A DNA stretch of 64,000 nt from Cordilura impudica. Its lineage: Eukaryota > Arthropoda > Insecta > Diptera > Scathophagidae. The stretch covers positions 136,614,594-136,678,593 of the forward strand of contig OY821519.1 in assembly GCA_963682025.1 (NCBI GenBank). Direction: 5' to 3'. Position numbers and translations under genes: made by a program. Below are positions 1-11,556 of this stretch, piece after piece; the first letter of the stretch is position 1; each line of letters begins with the position of its first letter. Below the pieces are notes generated by a model. That model made no database searches and had not been told where the DNA came from. It saw only the letters and a program-made list of their open reading frames with translations.

Positions 1-779
1 CCTTACAACATTTACTTCCAGAAAGAAATACTGATAAATGTGATTTAAACTAAAGCAGAAATAACACAAAAATAGTAAAATATTTTGATTTGTTAACATG
101 AAAAGAATTTTAAATTTTAATTTTTATTATTTCTTATTTTTTCAATAAAGTTTATAATACAGCTTATACATTTTAATCGCTTGCATTATACCTATTTATG
201 TACATATATAATAAAAATGTAAATCAAAACACATTAAAAAATTATACACCATTTCGAATTGAAATCAAGAAGATGAAAATTAATTTTGAAAAAATTTAAA
301 ATCATATAGGGAATTGAAAATTTGATATTGAGATTAATATCAATCCTTTAATGCGTAATGTAGCCATTGGCAACAAACCGTTTTTGTAAATAAAAAACCT
401 TCGTACTGAAAAATCGCAATTTTGCGAATTGGTTCAATTTTAGATTGTTTGCTAAGATAGACTAAATAAATATTGAAACCTTGCAAGAAAGAAAGTTTAG
501 TTTTTTCTCCTTTTAACAATTCCGAATATTTTAATCAATTTCAAATTCAAATAAACAATGTTTTTGGTTATGCTATAAATAACAAAAATTATAAAAAAAA
601 CTTCAAAAAGTAAACACAACACAATAAAGCCATTAGACAAAAAACCATTGAAAAATAAATTAAACAAGTCAGAGTGTTAAATTCGGCATTAGCTAATATT
701 TGCTTTGCAAAATATGATTTTATATTCGTACCACAAAACCATTTTACCGTCGATTTTAATTTAAATTCATCTTTAGGAC
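1..779. other. AT-rich sequence, nothing recognised
   Basis: A+T-rich non-coding sequence. I see no open frame of convincing composition, no terminal repeats and no similarity to the repeat families found further right. Confidence 0.5.
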
Positions 780-1680
780 CCAAAAGTTTCTTTTCTAAGA
801 AAATTCTTTTTTTTAGAAATTTACTTTTTAAGAAAATTTATTTTTTAAGAAAAGGTACTTTTTAAGAAGAGGTAAATTTTAACGAAAATATACTTTTTTA
901 ATAAAACCCATTTTAGCAAAAAAAAATTACTTTTTAAGAGAAAGTAGTTTTTTTGAAAAAAGATACTTTGTGCAGAAAGTTTCTTGTTTAAGAAATGGTA
1001 CTTTTTAAGAAAAAGTAATTTTTTAAGAAAAGTTTTGTTTTATGAAAATGTACTTGTTTAAGGCAATTTTTTAAGAAAATTTGCTTTTTTTCAGAAAAGG
1101 TACTTTATTGAGGAAAAGTACTTAAAAAGACTGAAGTAGAAAAGATAATTTTTAAAGCAAATGTTTTGTTTGAGCAGAGGTATTTTTTTAATAAAAATAT
1201 ACTTTGTTTCAGAAAGGCAAATTTTTAAGAAGTAGTACTCTTTTAAGAAAAGGTATATTTTTTAAAAATTGGTACTTTTTGTGGACAAAGTACTTTTGTA
1301 AGAAAATGTGCTTTCTTCAAAATAAGTTAATTTTTTTAGAAAATGAAATTTTTTTAAGAAAAGGTAAATTTTTAGGAAAATGTATTTTTTTAGCAATGTA
1401 CTTTTTTAATAAATATACACTTTGTTCAGAATGGTACTTTTTAAGAAGCAGTACTCTCTTAAGAAAAGGTACTTACTGAAGACATAGAGATTTTTTAAGA
1501 AAATCTTTTTTTAAGAAAATTTAATTTGCTATGAAAATGTAAACTTTTAAGAAACGGTACTTTTTTGGCAATGTACTTTTTAATAAAAATATACTTTGTC
1601 CAGAAAGTTACTTTATAAGAAGTAGTACTTTTTAAGAATATTTATTTTTTAAGACAAGGTACTTTCTTTAAGAAAAGTGT
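780..1680. repeat. Degenerate ~20-bp minisatellite, block 1
   Basis: Dozens of variants of a unit close to gtactttttaagaaaa, about 18-22 bp long, in one orientation. The core aaagtacttt is itself palindromic. Units vary in the length of the T and A runs. Open frames here are artefacts of the repeat. The same unit in the same orientation returns at 4375-4930. Confidence 0.85.
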
Positions 1681-2968
1681 GACGGTGATCTGTTTTGCTC
1701 TGCACTGTAGCAAAAGAATTTCTGTTACAAGCAGAATAAGAAGGAAGAAAAAAAAATAATAACCTTGATCTTGAAATTATTTTCAAGTTCAAGTATGTAC
1801 ATATAAACAACACCTTATATGGTAATATGTTGATGGCATTTTTTTTTTGGCAAACTGATTTATGGCGTTTTTTTTCTCTTCATTGTGTTGTATGAAATCA
1901 TGAACACATTCATATGCAATCATGCTGGTCAAACCACGTATTTTCTTGTATTGATCTCACTTGCTCTCATAGTCATATATGAGTGGGAGTGTTATAAATA
2001 CTAGAGAATATTATGAATGCATATGAATGTTCTCAATGAATTGGTGGTGATTTTGTTTTTTTTAATAAACAGGTTTTTATCTGGACATGAATGAATGAAG
2101 ATGAGAAGGTTAATGTAGTAAAGTTAAATTTAAATCGAGGAGTTGAAGTTTTGTTTTTGAAAGTGTAAGGTTGAGGAAAAACCTCTTAAAAAAAATAAAA
2201 TGTAGAGTTTAAGAAAGTTAAATAATTTTAATTTAGAATTTAAGAAATAAGAAAAGACATAAAATAAAGTAAAGTTAAGAGAGTTAAGTGAAATTTAAAA
2301 TTAGTGAAAAATTAAAATTTAGATTAAAAACATTAAAGTTTAAAGAATTATAAAATTAAATGTATACTATATGGAGTTGAAGATTAATTGTTGACAAGAA
2401 AGGTTGAGGAAAAACCTTAAAATTTAAAATTAATAAAATGTAGTTTTTAAGAGTTGAAATTTGATAGTTGCAATGAAAGGTTGAGGAAAAACCTCCGAAA
2501 AATTAAAATTAATGTAGTGTTTAAGAATTAAAGAAATAAATTTAAGTTTCAGAAAATTAAAGAAAAATTAAGTTTAGAAAAAAAAAAAGATAAGTTTAAG
2601 AAAAAAAGAAAGTGTAAAATTTAAGAAATAAAACCAATAAAAAATTAAATAAACTTAAAAAAAAAAACTAGATTTTAATGACATTTGTTGTTCGGTTTTT
2701 ATTAATTATATTTTTAATATTTGCGTGAAAAATATTTAAACAACCACCAGCTACTTAGAATATTAAATCTATTAAATAAACAATTCATAAGAAAACTAAA
2801 AACTCAAACGTAGAAAAAAAATTACAACTATTCATAAGTTTATGTTAAATTATCGTCAATAACGATAAAATAATATCATCATTAAAATTATTTTGTTAAA
2901 TCTGCAATTAATGCTCATCTTTATTAATACGAAGAGTTCATCGTAAAATTTCAATTGAATAAAAAAAC
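1681..2968. other. AT-rich sequence with a short dispersed repeat
   Basis: Gene-free. Between about 2110 and 2660 the phrase aggttgaggaaaaacct occurs three times (near 2170, 2400 and 2480) in sequence made of variants of aagttaaatttaagaa, so this part is a decayed tandem or dispersed repeat. Nothing else recognised. Confidence 0.5.
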
Positions 2969-3091
2969 TTAACTGTGGCCAACATTTTCCAATGGCATAT
3001 TGCGACACACAAACACGGCGTCCGGCGGCAGCAGCTTCATCGGTACCTCATCGGAATGCAACACCAGCGATATGGCGATATGAAAGTTGTG
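2969..3091 (-). other. Exon-like GC-richer island, unidentified
   Basis: About 120 bp of clearly higher G+C in very A+T-rich surroundings. On the minus strand an open frame reads with HNFHIAISLVLHSDEVP near its start and PPDAVFVCRNMPLENVGHS at its end; many codons end in G or C (ctg, gtg, ccg, gac, gcc), as in expressed fly genes. Near its 3' end cac-a|gttaag could be a splice donor. No AG acceptor was found before an upstream in-frame TAA, so it is not a clean internal exon. The plus strand also has a plausible frame (GGSSFIGTSSECNTSDMAI, then stop). It may be a captured exon fragment, a partial gene or chance. I do not recognise the protein. Confidence 0.3.
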
Positions 3092-4027
3092 CAAAAATTA
3101 AAAGTGAGCTAATATTAAAATTGTTCTACTATTAAAAATTTTTTCTACTATTAAAAAATTTTTTGATTAAAATTTAAAAAATTTTCCTAAAAATTAAAAA
3201 TTTTTCTAAAAATTAAATAGTGCTAAAAGTCAACTTTTGTTAAAACTAAAAATTTCATAAATTAAAATAATTTTCCTAAATATGGATAAAATTAAGCTAA
3301 ATTTAAAAATTCTCCTAAAATTAAAATTATGCTATACTTTAAAATTTTTCTAAAATTAACATTTTCCTAAATTTAAAATTTCCCTAAAATTAAATTTTGC
3401 TAAACTTAAAATTTTGCTAGGAATAAAAATTTAAAATTAACCTAAATTTAAAATTATAGAAATTTAAGAAATTTTTTTTTAAGATTTTTCTAATTAGAAT
3501 TTAAAAGTTTCTAAATGTGAGGTTTTCTAATTAAACCAAATTTTTGTCATTAATATTTGCTAAGTGTAAGGTATTCTAAATATAAAAATTTGCCTAAATA
3601 CAAAATTTTTCCAAAATTACATAAAAAAGTTTCCTAATTATAAAATTTAAATAAATATATAATTTTCGAAATGTCAAAATTCGCAAAATATAAAATATTC
3701 GAAATATAAAAATTTTCTAAATATAAAAATTTTTTCTAAATATAAATTTAAACTAAAATTTAACTAAAAATTTTCTAAATTAAGAACTTTGCTAAATATA
3801 AAATTAATCTAAAAATTTTCCTAAATAAAAATAAAATTGAGCTAAAATTAAAAATTATAATAAGAAATATAATTTAGCTAAAAATAAAATTTTGCTAAAA
3901 TTTTCCTAAAACAGAATTTTGCTAAAATTTAAAAATTCTTCTAAAATTAAAATTGAGCTATATTTAAAAATTTTCCTAAAAATTAAATTTTGCTAAACTT
4001 AATTTAAAATAACCTTAAAATGAAGGT
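3092..4027. repeat. AT-rich decayed simple repeat (ctaaaatttaaaa type)
   Basis: Nearly continuous variants of ttttcctaaaattaaaattt and ttgctaaa, with almost no G outside gctaa. It reads as a long degraded tandem repeat. No gene or terminal repeats seen. Confidence 0.6.
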
Positions 4028-4374
4028 TCAATAAAACTTGTTATAACCAATGTAGAAAACCAAACCAAACCAACTCTTATTATTTTGTGGGTTACCTCCA
4101 AGTAAGATGGAGTCGACGTAACATGGTAGGGAGGGCAAAAGGGGCAGAACACCTAGTCCCCAATCCCAAGGTAAGTATGGCCATCCGTCCCATTTAGCGT
4201 CCGTGTTTTTGACAGTTGTGTTTTTTTTAATCGCACGTGAAAATCTGTAGTGCGGTTTCCCTGGGCCTGAGCAAGACCCCACCCATCCGGCGAGCTAGGC
4301 CCCACGCCAGCACGTGCGACCAGCAAAGGCTCAGGGAAACGGAAGCGGATCTTCCACCAACGCCGCACCATTAC
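4028..4374. other. GC-richer island between repeat blocks, unidentified
   Basis: About 340 bp of mixed composition abutting minisatellite block 2. Both strands have short frames (minus strand with DAKWDGWPYLPWDWGLG, plus strand with STCDQQRLRETEADLPPTP), neither recognised. A donor-like ccaag|gtaagt occurs near 4168. It may be the end of a retroelement or a non-coding transcript; I cannot assign it. Confidence 0.3.
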
Positions 4375-4935
4375 AAAAGGTACTTTTTGAAGAAAAAGTA
4401 CTTTTTGGAGACAAACTACTTTTTTAAGGAAATATTCTTTTTTTTTAAGATAATTTTTGAAGAAAATGTATAATTTTAAGAAAACATATTTTTTTATTAT
4501 TTTTTTAATACTTTGTTCAGAAAGGTACTTTTTTAAGAAGTTGTACTTTTTCAAGAAAATTTATTTTTTATCAAAAGGTATCTTCTTTAAGAAAATGTAT
4601 ATTTTTTAGAAGAGATACTTTTTTAAGGTACTTTTAAAAAGTACTTTTTGAAGACAAAGTTTTTTTTCAAGAAAAGATTCTGTTTTTATATAAAGGTAAT
4701 TTTTTACGAAAATGTACTTTTTTAAGAAAATGTAAATTTTCAAGTAACGGTATTTTTTAAGAAAAGTTATTTTTTTTAAGAAAATGTCGTTTTTTAGTAA
4801 AGGTACTTTTTTTAAGAAAAGGAGTTTTTGGAAGAAAGGGTACATTTTTGAGAAACGGTACTTTTTAAATTAAATTTTTAAATTAAAACTTACTTCTTTC
4901 AGAAAATAACTTTTTTAAGAAAAAGTACAGCATTA
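4375..4935. repeat. Degenerate ~20-bp minisatellite, block 2
   Basis: Same unit and orientation as block 1 at 780-1680 (aaaaggtactttttgaagaaaaa and variants). It is followed near 4946 by a short (cagt)n run. Confidence 0.8.
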
Positions 4936-5066
4936 CAGTGTCACTCAGTCAGTCAGTCAGTGAGCGTAACAAAAGGATAATAATAGTTAAAACTACACAC
5001 ACAATAACAATTTAGAATTACGGTAACCACGTAGAAAATAAATATATTTGCAAGGTTTTTTTTTAA

Positions 5067-5351
5067 CCCTGGACGGTTACTGTTCGTCGAATCGACGAAG
5101 CTCATTTACTCTTTATCATATAAACCAAAAAAAAGGGGCCATTTTCGTATCGAATTTTAAGACTGAAAAATTATTTTTATTTTTATATTTTATTTTTTTC
5201 TTTATTTTTTAATAAAATGTTTAACTAAAAAAAAATTTTGTTTATTTTTTACTTTAAAAATCGTTCAGCTAGAAATTTTTTTAAAAAAATTGTTCTTTGA
5301 TTCGACGAAGAGTAAATTTAATGTACTAAAATGAAGAGTAACCTTCCAGGG
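5067..5351. mobile_element. piggyBac-like MITE with TTAA duplications
   Basis: A 285-bp element bounded by TTAA at 5063-5066 and 5352-5355. The ends are ccctggacggttact on the left and the reverse complement of ccctggaaggttact on the right, one mismatch in 15. A CCC start next to a TTAA duplication is the signature of piggyBac-superfamily ends. There is no coding capacity, so it is non-autonomous. The motif tcgacgaa recurs inside both ends. Confidence 0.8.
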
Positions 5352-5355
5352 TTAA

Positions 5356-5886
5356 TTTTTATCCATTTCTTATGACCCATAAAACCGATGGTTAGATGAT
5401 TTTAAATACTATAATATTTATAAATCATTTTTTTTTTAGAAACGTGCATCCTAGCTTACCCATTGTGGGTGTAGCAGTGTTTTCCGAAGTCATTCCTAAA
5501 ATTATAAACATCCCTAATATGTATGTATACGAGTACATATCTTATTAGGTCCAGATTTTCTTTCTAATTATTACAAACAGAATTAAGAACTCATATATGT
5601 ATGTGGTGTGGAGGTGTGTAGAAAACACAATATTGATATTATGGAAATTCGCGAAAATACAAATTTATAGTCTCTTTATAATACAAAAAAAGAAGTGCTT
5701 CAAGTGTAAGTTTTAACTAGTACCGATCTCCCGATAGGAAGGTCTTTCGAACTATCAATAAAATTTGAAATAAAAATAAATTTCAGATCTTCCAAATAAA
5801 GTGATGATTAACACTTTATTTTAAATAGCAATATTTGATTAAATGATGAAAATCATTTGACTTTAAGTTTACTAAAAAAAAAAATC
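5356..5886. other. AT-rich sequence, nothing recognised
   Basis: No gene or element ends seen. The phrase tgggtgtagca near 5468 recurs near 8238, a hint of another old dispersed repeat. Confidence 0.4.
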
Positions 5887-7174
5887 ATGTGAGTCCGATC
5901 ACAGGGGGATGTGTAACAATCTAGTAATTAAAGACTTTTTATGACACTTTTTTAAAATCTAACAGAAAGCGTCATCTATGTATCACTTATAGCTCTGCAA
6001 ATATAAAAATATTTTTTAATATTTATTATTTCAACTGGTTAATTCTTAATTTTTCGTTTTTATTTTTTATTTTCCATTTTTCGGTTTTCATTTTTCATTT
6101 TTCAGTTTTTATCTTTAATTTTTCATTTTTAATTTTTTATTTTCCATTTTTAATATTTAATTTTTCATTTTTTATTTTTCATTTTTTATTTATTTTTCGT
6201 TTTTCGTTTTTAATTTTTTATTATTCCTTTTTGTACCCTATACCACCATGTGACCTAGACCCATCTTTTATTATACCGATCGACTCAGAATCACCTTCTG
6301 AGTCGATTTAGCGATGTCCGTCCGTCCGTCCGTCCGTCTGTGTGTCCATATAAACCTTTTCATCAAACTACAGGTCGCAAATATAAATATATTTTGATGA
6401 AATTTGGTATATAAGCTTCCATCGGCCATGGAATGAACGCTATTGAAATTGGTGAAATTCGGTCCATGTTCAGACCTAGTCCCCAAACAAATGACCCCTA
6501 TGAAATCGACATAAATTGCCATAAGATCCAAATTATCATATAGATCTCAGTAAAATTGGGTTTGTACGTGTTTATTATATCCATTAATCAGTAGTCCAAA
6601 AATAATCCCTACAGGACAATTCTTAGTCATAGGCCCCATATAGAGGTGCTTCCCGATCTTCACTTAAATCTATTAAAAAACAAAAATATTGCACAGATTT
6701 TTCTCAAATTTGGTTTGTATTTATTTTTTCAAAATATAAGTGACTTTACCAAATATGGTCAGGATCGGTCCATATTTCGACCTAGTCCCCATATAAAAAT
6801 AACATTCGATATGAGCTTTTTCATATCTGCAGCCAAAAAAATTAATAAAAATTCAACTCAAATTTAGTTTATGCTTATTTTCTATATCCAGTTAGTTGGG
6901 CCTGAGAGATAGGGTCTCTAAACGCATGGTATCGGGTATCGTATAGTCGGTCTAGACCGACTATAATTTTCTTACTTGTTTATTATTCATTTTTCATTTT
7001 TTATTTTTCAATTTTCATTTTTTATTTTTCATTTTCAAACAGGTTATTACATATCTTAATTTTATCACCAATACAATCATAAGTCATAACGATTTTGTCT
7101 TACGTCTTACGCTGTTTTTGTAATTGTATTGTGAAATAGGCTTTTACCCCCCTGCGCGTATAGATGTTTACACA
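5887..7174. repeat. Repeat family E, copy 1, interrupted
   Basis: Shares with 12617-12969 the left end gtgagtccgatcacaggg followed by atgtgtaa and tctagtaatta, the middle phrase agcgtcatctatgtatcact, and the right part accaatacaatcataagt ... cccccctgcgcgtatagatg then tttacacat. The two copies differ by a long interruption here made of tttttcatttttta-type simple repeats (about 6040-6230 and 6985-7040) around a family A element. Class unknown; end motif atgtgtaaacatct / agatgtttacacat suggests a TIR element. Confidence 0.5.
6233..6980 (+). mobile_element. HINE-like family A, copy 1
   Basis: Begins taccctataccaccatg, then jumps to gacctagacccatc, so the first ~70 bp of the family are deleted. 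It has the (gtcc)n run near 6318 and ends with the hairpin gtcggtctagaccgac and cttacttgtt. Inserted within simple repeat and family E sequence. Confidence 0.8.
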
Positions 7175-8297
7175 TCAAATATCTATCTATTTCTAAGGAA
7201 GTATGTAGCACTTTCTTTCATTAACTGTAATTATATTTTGCTCAACTTTATCTATATTTGTTTTTGGACTTGTAATTAAATCAACCAAATTTCGAATCCA
7301 TACATATGAAAATGGTTTATAAAAAATCAATTATCCAGGACTTGGGTATAATTAATTCATTATTAAAAAATAACATTTTTTAAGTATTGCGTTTTTAGAT
7401 ATTAATTTATATTGAATTTTAATTGATAAAATACAAAATTTCTTGAGTTCCTTAATTATATTTTAGAATAAAGTCTCAGCTAAAGTTCAAAAATTTACTA
7501 TCACAACTAAGAATTATGATTTAATCTAACTTTTAAGCAAAAAAAAAAAAATAAAAGATATTATTTGAAGCTCTGTGTATTTGGGTTCTCTGTCACTTGG
7601 CTGGTTTGTGTCTTATCAGTTATAGACGTGACGTTTGTTTTGGTGGAAATTCGCTGTGTATGGTGTGATAAAATAGTACGCCCCCAAATTTTCATTTATG
7701 TTAAGATATTTGGTTTTATTTTGTGGTTATCAACATTAACTAATTTTGACTTTTACCATTTTTTCGGTTTGATTTCTGCATGAATGTTGTCGGTACAGAA
7801 AGTTGCTTGTTAATGTTTTCTGATAGAATAATATGAGAGTTTATTTGGTGTTTCTATATTGGAAGATAATTATATACAAATAGACATACGTACATATGGT
7901 ATAGTATATCAATGATAAAATTTACGTGTTTAATGAAACACAACTAATAAATGAATGAACGAATGATTAGAAATATTTTCTTATGATGGAATTAAATACA
8001 AAAATTATGTACAGTTTTGTTATAATTATAAAAAATAAATGTATATTTTACGGTTTATTAAGATAAGCTGTAATCATTTGAAGAGAAAAATATATTATAT
8101 TTAAATCATCTAGTTTTTAGTGCAAATTCTGTATTGAAGCTTGTCCTTCAAAATTATGACGTAAGTATAAGTATTTAGTTTCAGCACTGATTGCAGGGTG
8201 CCCTATACAAGGTTCTCAACAAAATGTCAAATCGTGGGTGTAGCATCACAGTGTTAAACGTAGTTTGTATGGTTGTTGTTTCTTATTTTATATATGT
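7175..8297. other. AT-rich sequence, nothing recognised
   Basis: Non-coding on inspection; a 72-residue open frame near 7565-7783 resembles no family known to me and is surrounded by random-looking sequence. Confidence 0.4.
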
Positions 8298-9087
8298 TTA
8301 TACCCTATACCACTATGTGGTTTGGGTATAATGACTTTGTGCTGCTGTTTGTAACAACCAAAAATATTTGACCTAGACCCATCTTTAATTATACCGATCG
8401 AATCAGAATCACTTTCTGAGTTGATTTAACAATGTCCGTCCCTCCGTCCGTCCGTCCGTCCGTCTGTGTGTCCATGTAAAGCTTGTAATCAAACTGCAGG
8501 TCGCAAATATGAATGTATTTTGATGAAATTTGGTATATAAGCTTTTATCGGCCATGGGATGAACGCTGTTGAAATTGGTGAGAATCGGTCCATGTTCAGA
8601 CCTAGCCCCCATACAAATTACCCATATGAAATCGACATAAATTGCCAAAATAGTCAAATTGTCATATAGATCTTACTCAAATTGGGTTTGTATGCGTTCA
8701 TTACATCCATTAATGAGTAGTCCAAAAATGATCCCTTTGACCCCATATAGAGCTGCTTCCCGATCTTCACTTAAATCTATTAAAAAACAAAAATATTGCA
8801 CTGATTCTTCTCAAATTTTGTTTGTATATATTTTTGCAAAATACAAGAGACTTTACCAAACATGATCAGGATCGGTCCATTTTTGGACCAAGTCCCTATA
8901 TAGATATAGCATGCGATATGAACTTTTTCATATCTGCAGCCAAAAAAATTAATAAAAATCCCACTCAAATTTGGTTTTTGCTTATTTTCTATGTCCAGTT
9001 AGTTGGGCCTAAGAGATAGGGTCTCTAAACGCATGGTATAGGGTATCGTATAGTCGGTCTAGACCGACTATAATTTTCTTACTTGTT
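8298..9087 (+). mobile_element. HINE-like family A, copy 2 (near complete)
   Basis: Best copy for describing the family. From the left: ttataccctataccactatg; gtttgggtataatgactttg; a (gtcc)5 run ending gtctgtgtgtcc near 8433-8472; a conserved ~450-bp body; then tggtatagggta, a 22-bp perfect palindrome with core gtcggtctagaccgac, and a final tttcttacttgtt. The accctatacca / tggtataggg pair forms subterminal inverted repeats. This layout (microsatellite near the 5' end, 3' hairpin just before the end, no coding capacity, subterminal inverted repeats) matches dipteran mini-me / DINE-1 elements, regarded as non-autonomous Helentron relatives. Open frames that recur among copies are accidental. Confidence 0.85.
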
Positions 9088-9214
9088 TTATTTATGGATA
9101 AAACTAAAAGTTATAATTTAAGTATAGTATTTTAATTATAAGTTTTTATATGTACAGAGTGGACCTTATAAGTTTTGTATTTTAAATTTTGCTATAAATA
9201 GTTTTTTTCCTTTC

Positions 9215-9545
9215 GCGTTTTTTTGTTTGAAAGTACAATTCTTGCGGTTAATTATGCTGCAGCCCATACGATTAAGTAAATTTTTCAGTACATTTTCGAC
9301 ATCTGCAATTTACCGATGACTGCACAAATTTCTGTTTTCAGCGCCTCAAGCAACACTTGGTGAATTTACTACACAGTGGCCAATACCCATCGACAAATGC
9401 CATTTTCAAAATTACCACACAAAATATAGATTTTTTCATGGTTTTTGTGACACAGTGCGCCATCCTGTAGAAACCAAATAACACAACCGGCAGAAAAACC
9501 ACGCCAAAATGTTCATCTTCTTCCAAGCGTTCCGTAGAAATAAGT
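9215..9545 (-). pseudogene. Decayed mariner-type transposase fragment
   Basis: On the minus strand the frame reads FLQDGALCHKNHEKI, which resembles the FQQDGATCHTA block (second catalytic Asp) of the mariner transposases at 40.2 and 57.7 kb, followed after a stop by weakly recognisable C-terminal sequence with NRMGCSIINRK where those end in a SRGSHLNEII-type motif. Only about a third of the gene is visible and no terminal repeats were found. The assignment rests on the one motif plus the downstream layout. Confidence 0.4.
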
Positions 9546-9827
9546 TTTTAATATTTTCCACGTTTAACATCGTCTTATTTCGCAAAACGGCATATAAAAT
9601 ATACTAAGTTCTTGTCATAACACAACTATTTCTGGTGTCGTTATATCCAAAATAACAAGTAGTTGCAAATGAAAATACTAGAGGGACCACTCCAAATAAA
9701 CACTGTTCAATTAACACTGTCTGTCTGTAAACTCTGAATATTCTTGTTTTTTCTTTTATTTGCTTATCTCCTTTTAACTTATGTTTGGCCTTTTAGCGTT
9801 CGTCTATCCCTACTAGTCCGTTCTAAC

Positions 9828-10650
9828 TCAACATCCGGCTCTCCTTGCCTTACATTTACTTCGCCCCTCTGAAATTACAACCCTTTCGACTTCATACCGA
9901 CCATGGTTTAGCTTCTTCACTAATTTGTATGAACCAAGGAATTTCAGTTCCAACTTCAACACAGAGCCAAACTGAGTGCGATTAATAGCCAATAATTCGT
10001 TCACGTCGTGCACCGTCTCTGGAATTCTATCCTATCAAAATTTATTTCAATTCTCCTGTGCATCCTCAAAATGTTGTCCCTAGCTTCTCCTCTCAGCAAA
10101 TCTACTTTTTCATAAATTTCCAATAAATTCCTAATATTAGTATCATCCCCAACTCTCTTATCTGCACCTGGCATAATCGTAAAAGGTGTACTCCTAGTAC
10201 ATCTCGGTTTATAATCCACTGTACATGATCTAGGTATTGGTACCAGTAAATTAGCTTCTCCGCACACAATTTGGTCAACATTAGAATTATAATACAATGT
10301 ACCCTTTCGACTTGAGAATTTCCCCGTGGAAATACGGTTGAATTCGACATGAACGCCGTGCCCCTATCCGTTGTCATCCTCTCTGGGTTTCCAAATTCAG
10401 AAGATTGCTTCATTAGACGATCCACAACCTTATTTGTACCAGTGTGCTTACCAAATTTCGAGAAGATGTTCACCACGACCTAAATATGGTTGTACTGTTT
10501 ATGAGTGGTCTCAATTGGACTAACGTGATCCAGGGAATATGTTACCAGGGGTCGATCAGCCTTATCTCTCGGGTTAAGTCAATCCTCTTTGTGTCCCCTT
10601 TTCGACGCTAACACTATACGCTCAACAAAACCTTTCACTCCTTTCCGACC
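9828..10650 (-). pseudogene. Ty3/gypsy-type LTR retrotransposon, integrase fragment
   Basis: Three overlapping minus-strand frames together give the end of a pol polyprotein: a linker with RDKADRPLVTYSLDHVSPIE (near 10.5 kb), the integrase core with VVVNIFSKFGKHTGTNK and FGNPERMTTDRGTAF, QVERV, then a C-terminal part with RTQFGSVLKLELKFLGSYK and NHGRYEVERV. The block order is that of Ty3/gypsy integrases. The position usually holding the first catalytic Asp (VVVDxFSK) reads Asn; the second Asp (TTDRG) is kept. Frame changes near 10.3 and 10.0 kb break it. No LTRs, gag, RT or env were seen, so this is an old internal fragment. Confidence 0.75.
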
Positions 10651-10733
10651 TCCGAAAGATCTGAAAAATTCTCAAAAATTTTTTGGCCTAGAAGAATTTT
10701 TATTACGTTTTAAGAGTGGCAAAATTAAAATAA

Positions 10734-11556
10734 AACAAGTAAGAAAAATATAGTCGGTCTAGACCGACTATACGATACCCTATACCATGCGTTTAGAGAC
10801 CCTATCTCTCAGGCCCAACTAACTGGATATAGAAAATAAGCATAAACCAAATTTGAGTGGGATTTTTATTAATTTTTTTGGCTGCAGATATGAAAAAGCT
10901 CATATCGGATGCTATATCTATATAGGGACTAAGTCCACAAATGGACCGATCCAGATCATGTTTGATAAAGTCTCTTGCATTTTACAAAAATATATACAAA
11001 CAAAATCTGAGAAGAATCAGTGCAATATTATTGTTTTTTGATAGATTTAAGTGAAGATCGGGAAGCACCTCTATATGGGGCCTATGACTAAGAATTGTCC
11101 TGTAGGGATCATTTTTGGACTACTGATTAATGGATGTAATAAATACATACAAACCCAATTTGACTAAGATTTATATGATAATTTGGATCTTATGGCAATT
11201 TATGTTGATTTAATAGGGGTCATTTGTATGGGGGCTAGGTCTAAACATGGACCGATTCTTACCAATTTCAATAGCGTTCATCCTATAGCCGATAAAAGCT
11301 TATATACGAAATTTAATCGAAATATATTCATATTTGCGACCTGCAGTTTGATTACAAGATTTACATGAACACACAGGCGGACGGACGGACGGACGGACCG
11401 ACATCGTTAAATCGAATCAGATAGTGATTCTGATTCAGATAGTGATTCTGATTCGATCGGTATAATAAAAGATGGGTGTAGGTCAAATATTTTTGGTTGT
11501 TACAAACAGCAGCACAAAGTCATTATACCCAAACCACATAGTGGTATAGGGTATAA
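10734..11556 (-). mobile_element. HINE-like family A, copy 3
   Basis: Full-length minus-strand copy: aacaagtaagaaaa and the palindrome on the left, the ggac repeat run near 11383, and gtggtatagggtata at the right. A short tandem duplication (gattctgattcagatagt) lies near 11425-11450 and is absent from other copies. Confidence 0.85.

Noticed and set aside
1204..1479. 91-residue Phe/Leu/Lys-rich frame and similar frames at 4153-4845
   Set aside because: Pure translation of the minisatellite unit, with no codon signal.
8409..8968. Recurrent small open frames with phrases such as FINFFGCRYEK and ARSEHGPILTNFNS, seen also near 11.0, 11.2, 36.8, 47.3, 52.1 and 61.0 kb
   Set aside because: They are translations of the family A repeat, appear on either strand, differ in length and are broken in most copies. 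The shared DNA repeat explains the similarity.
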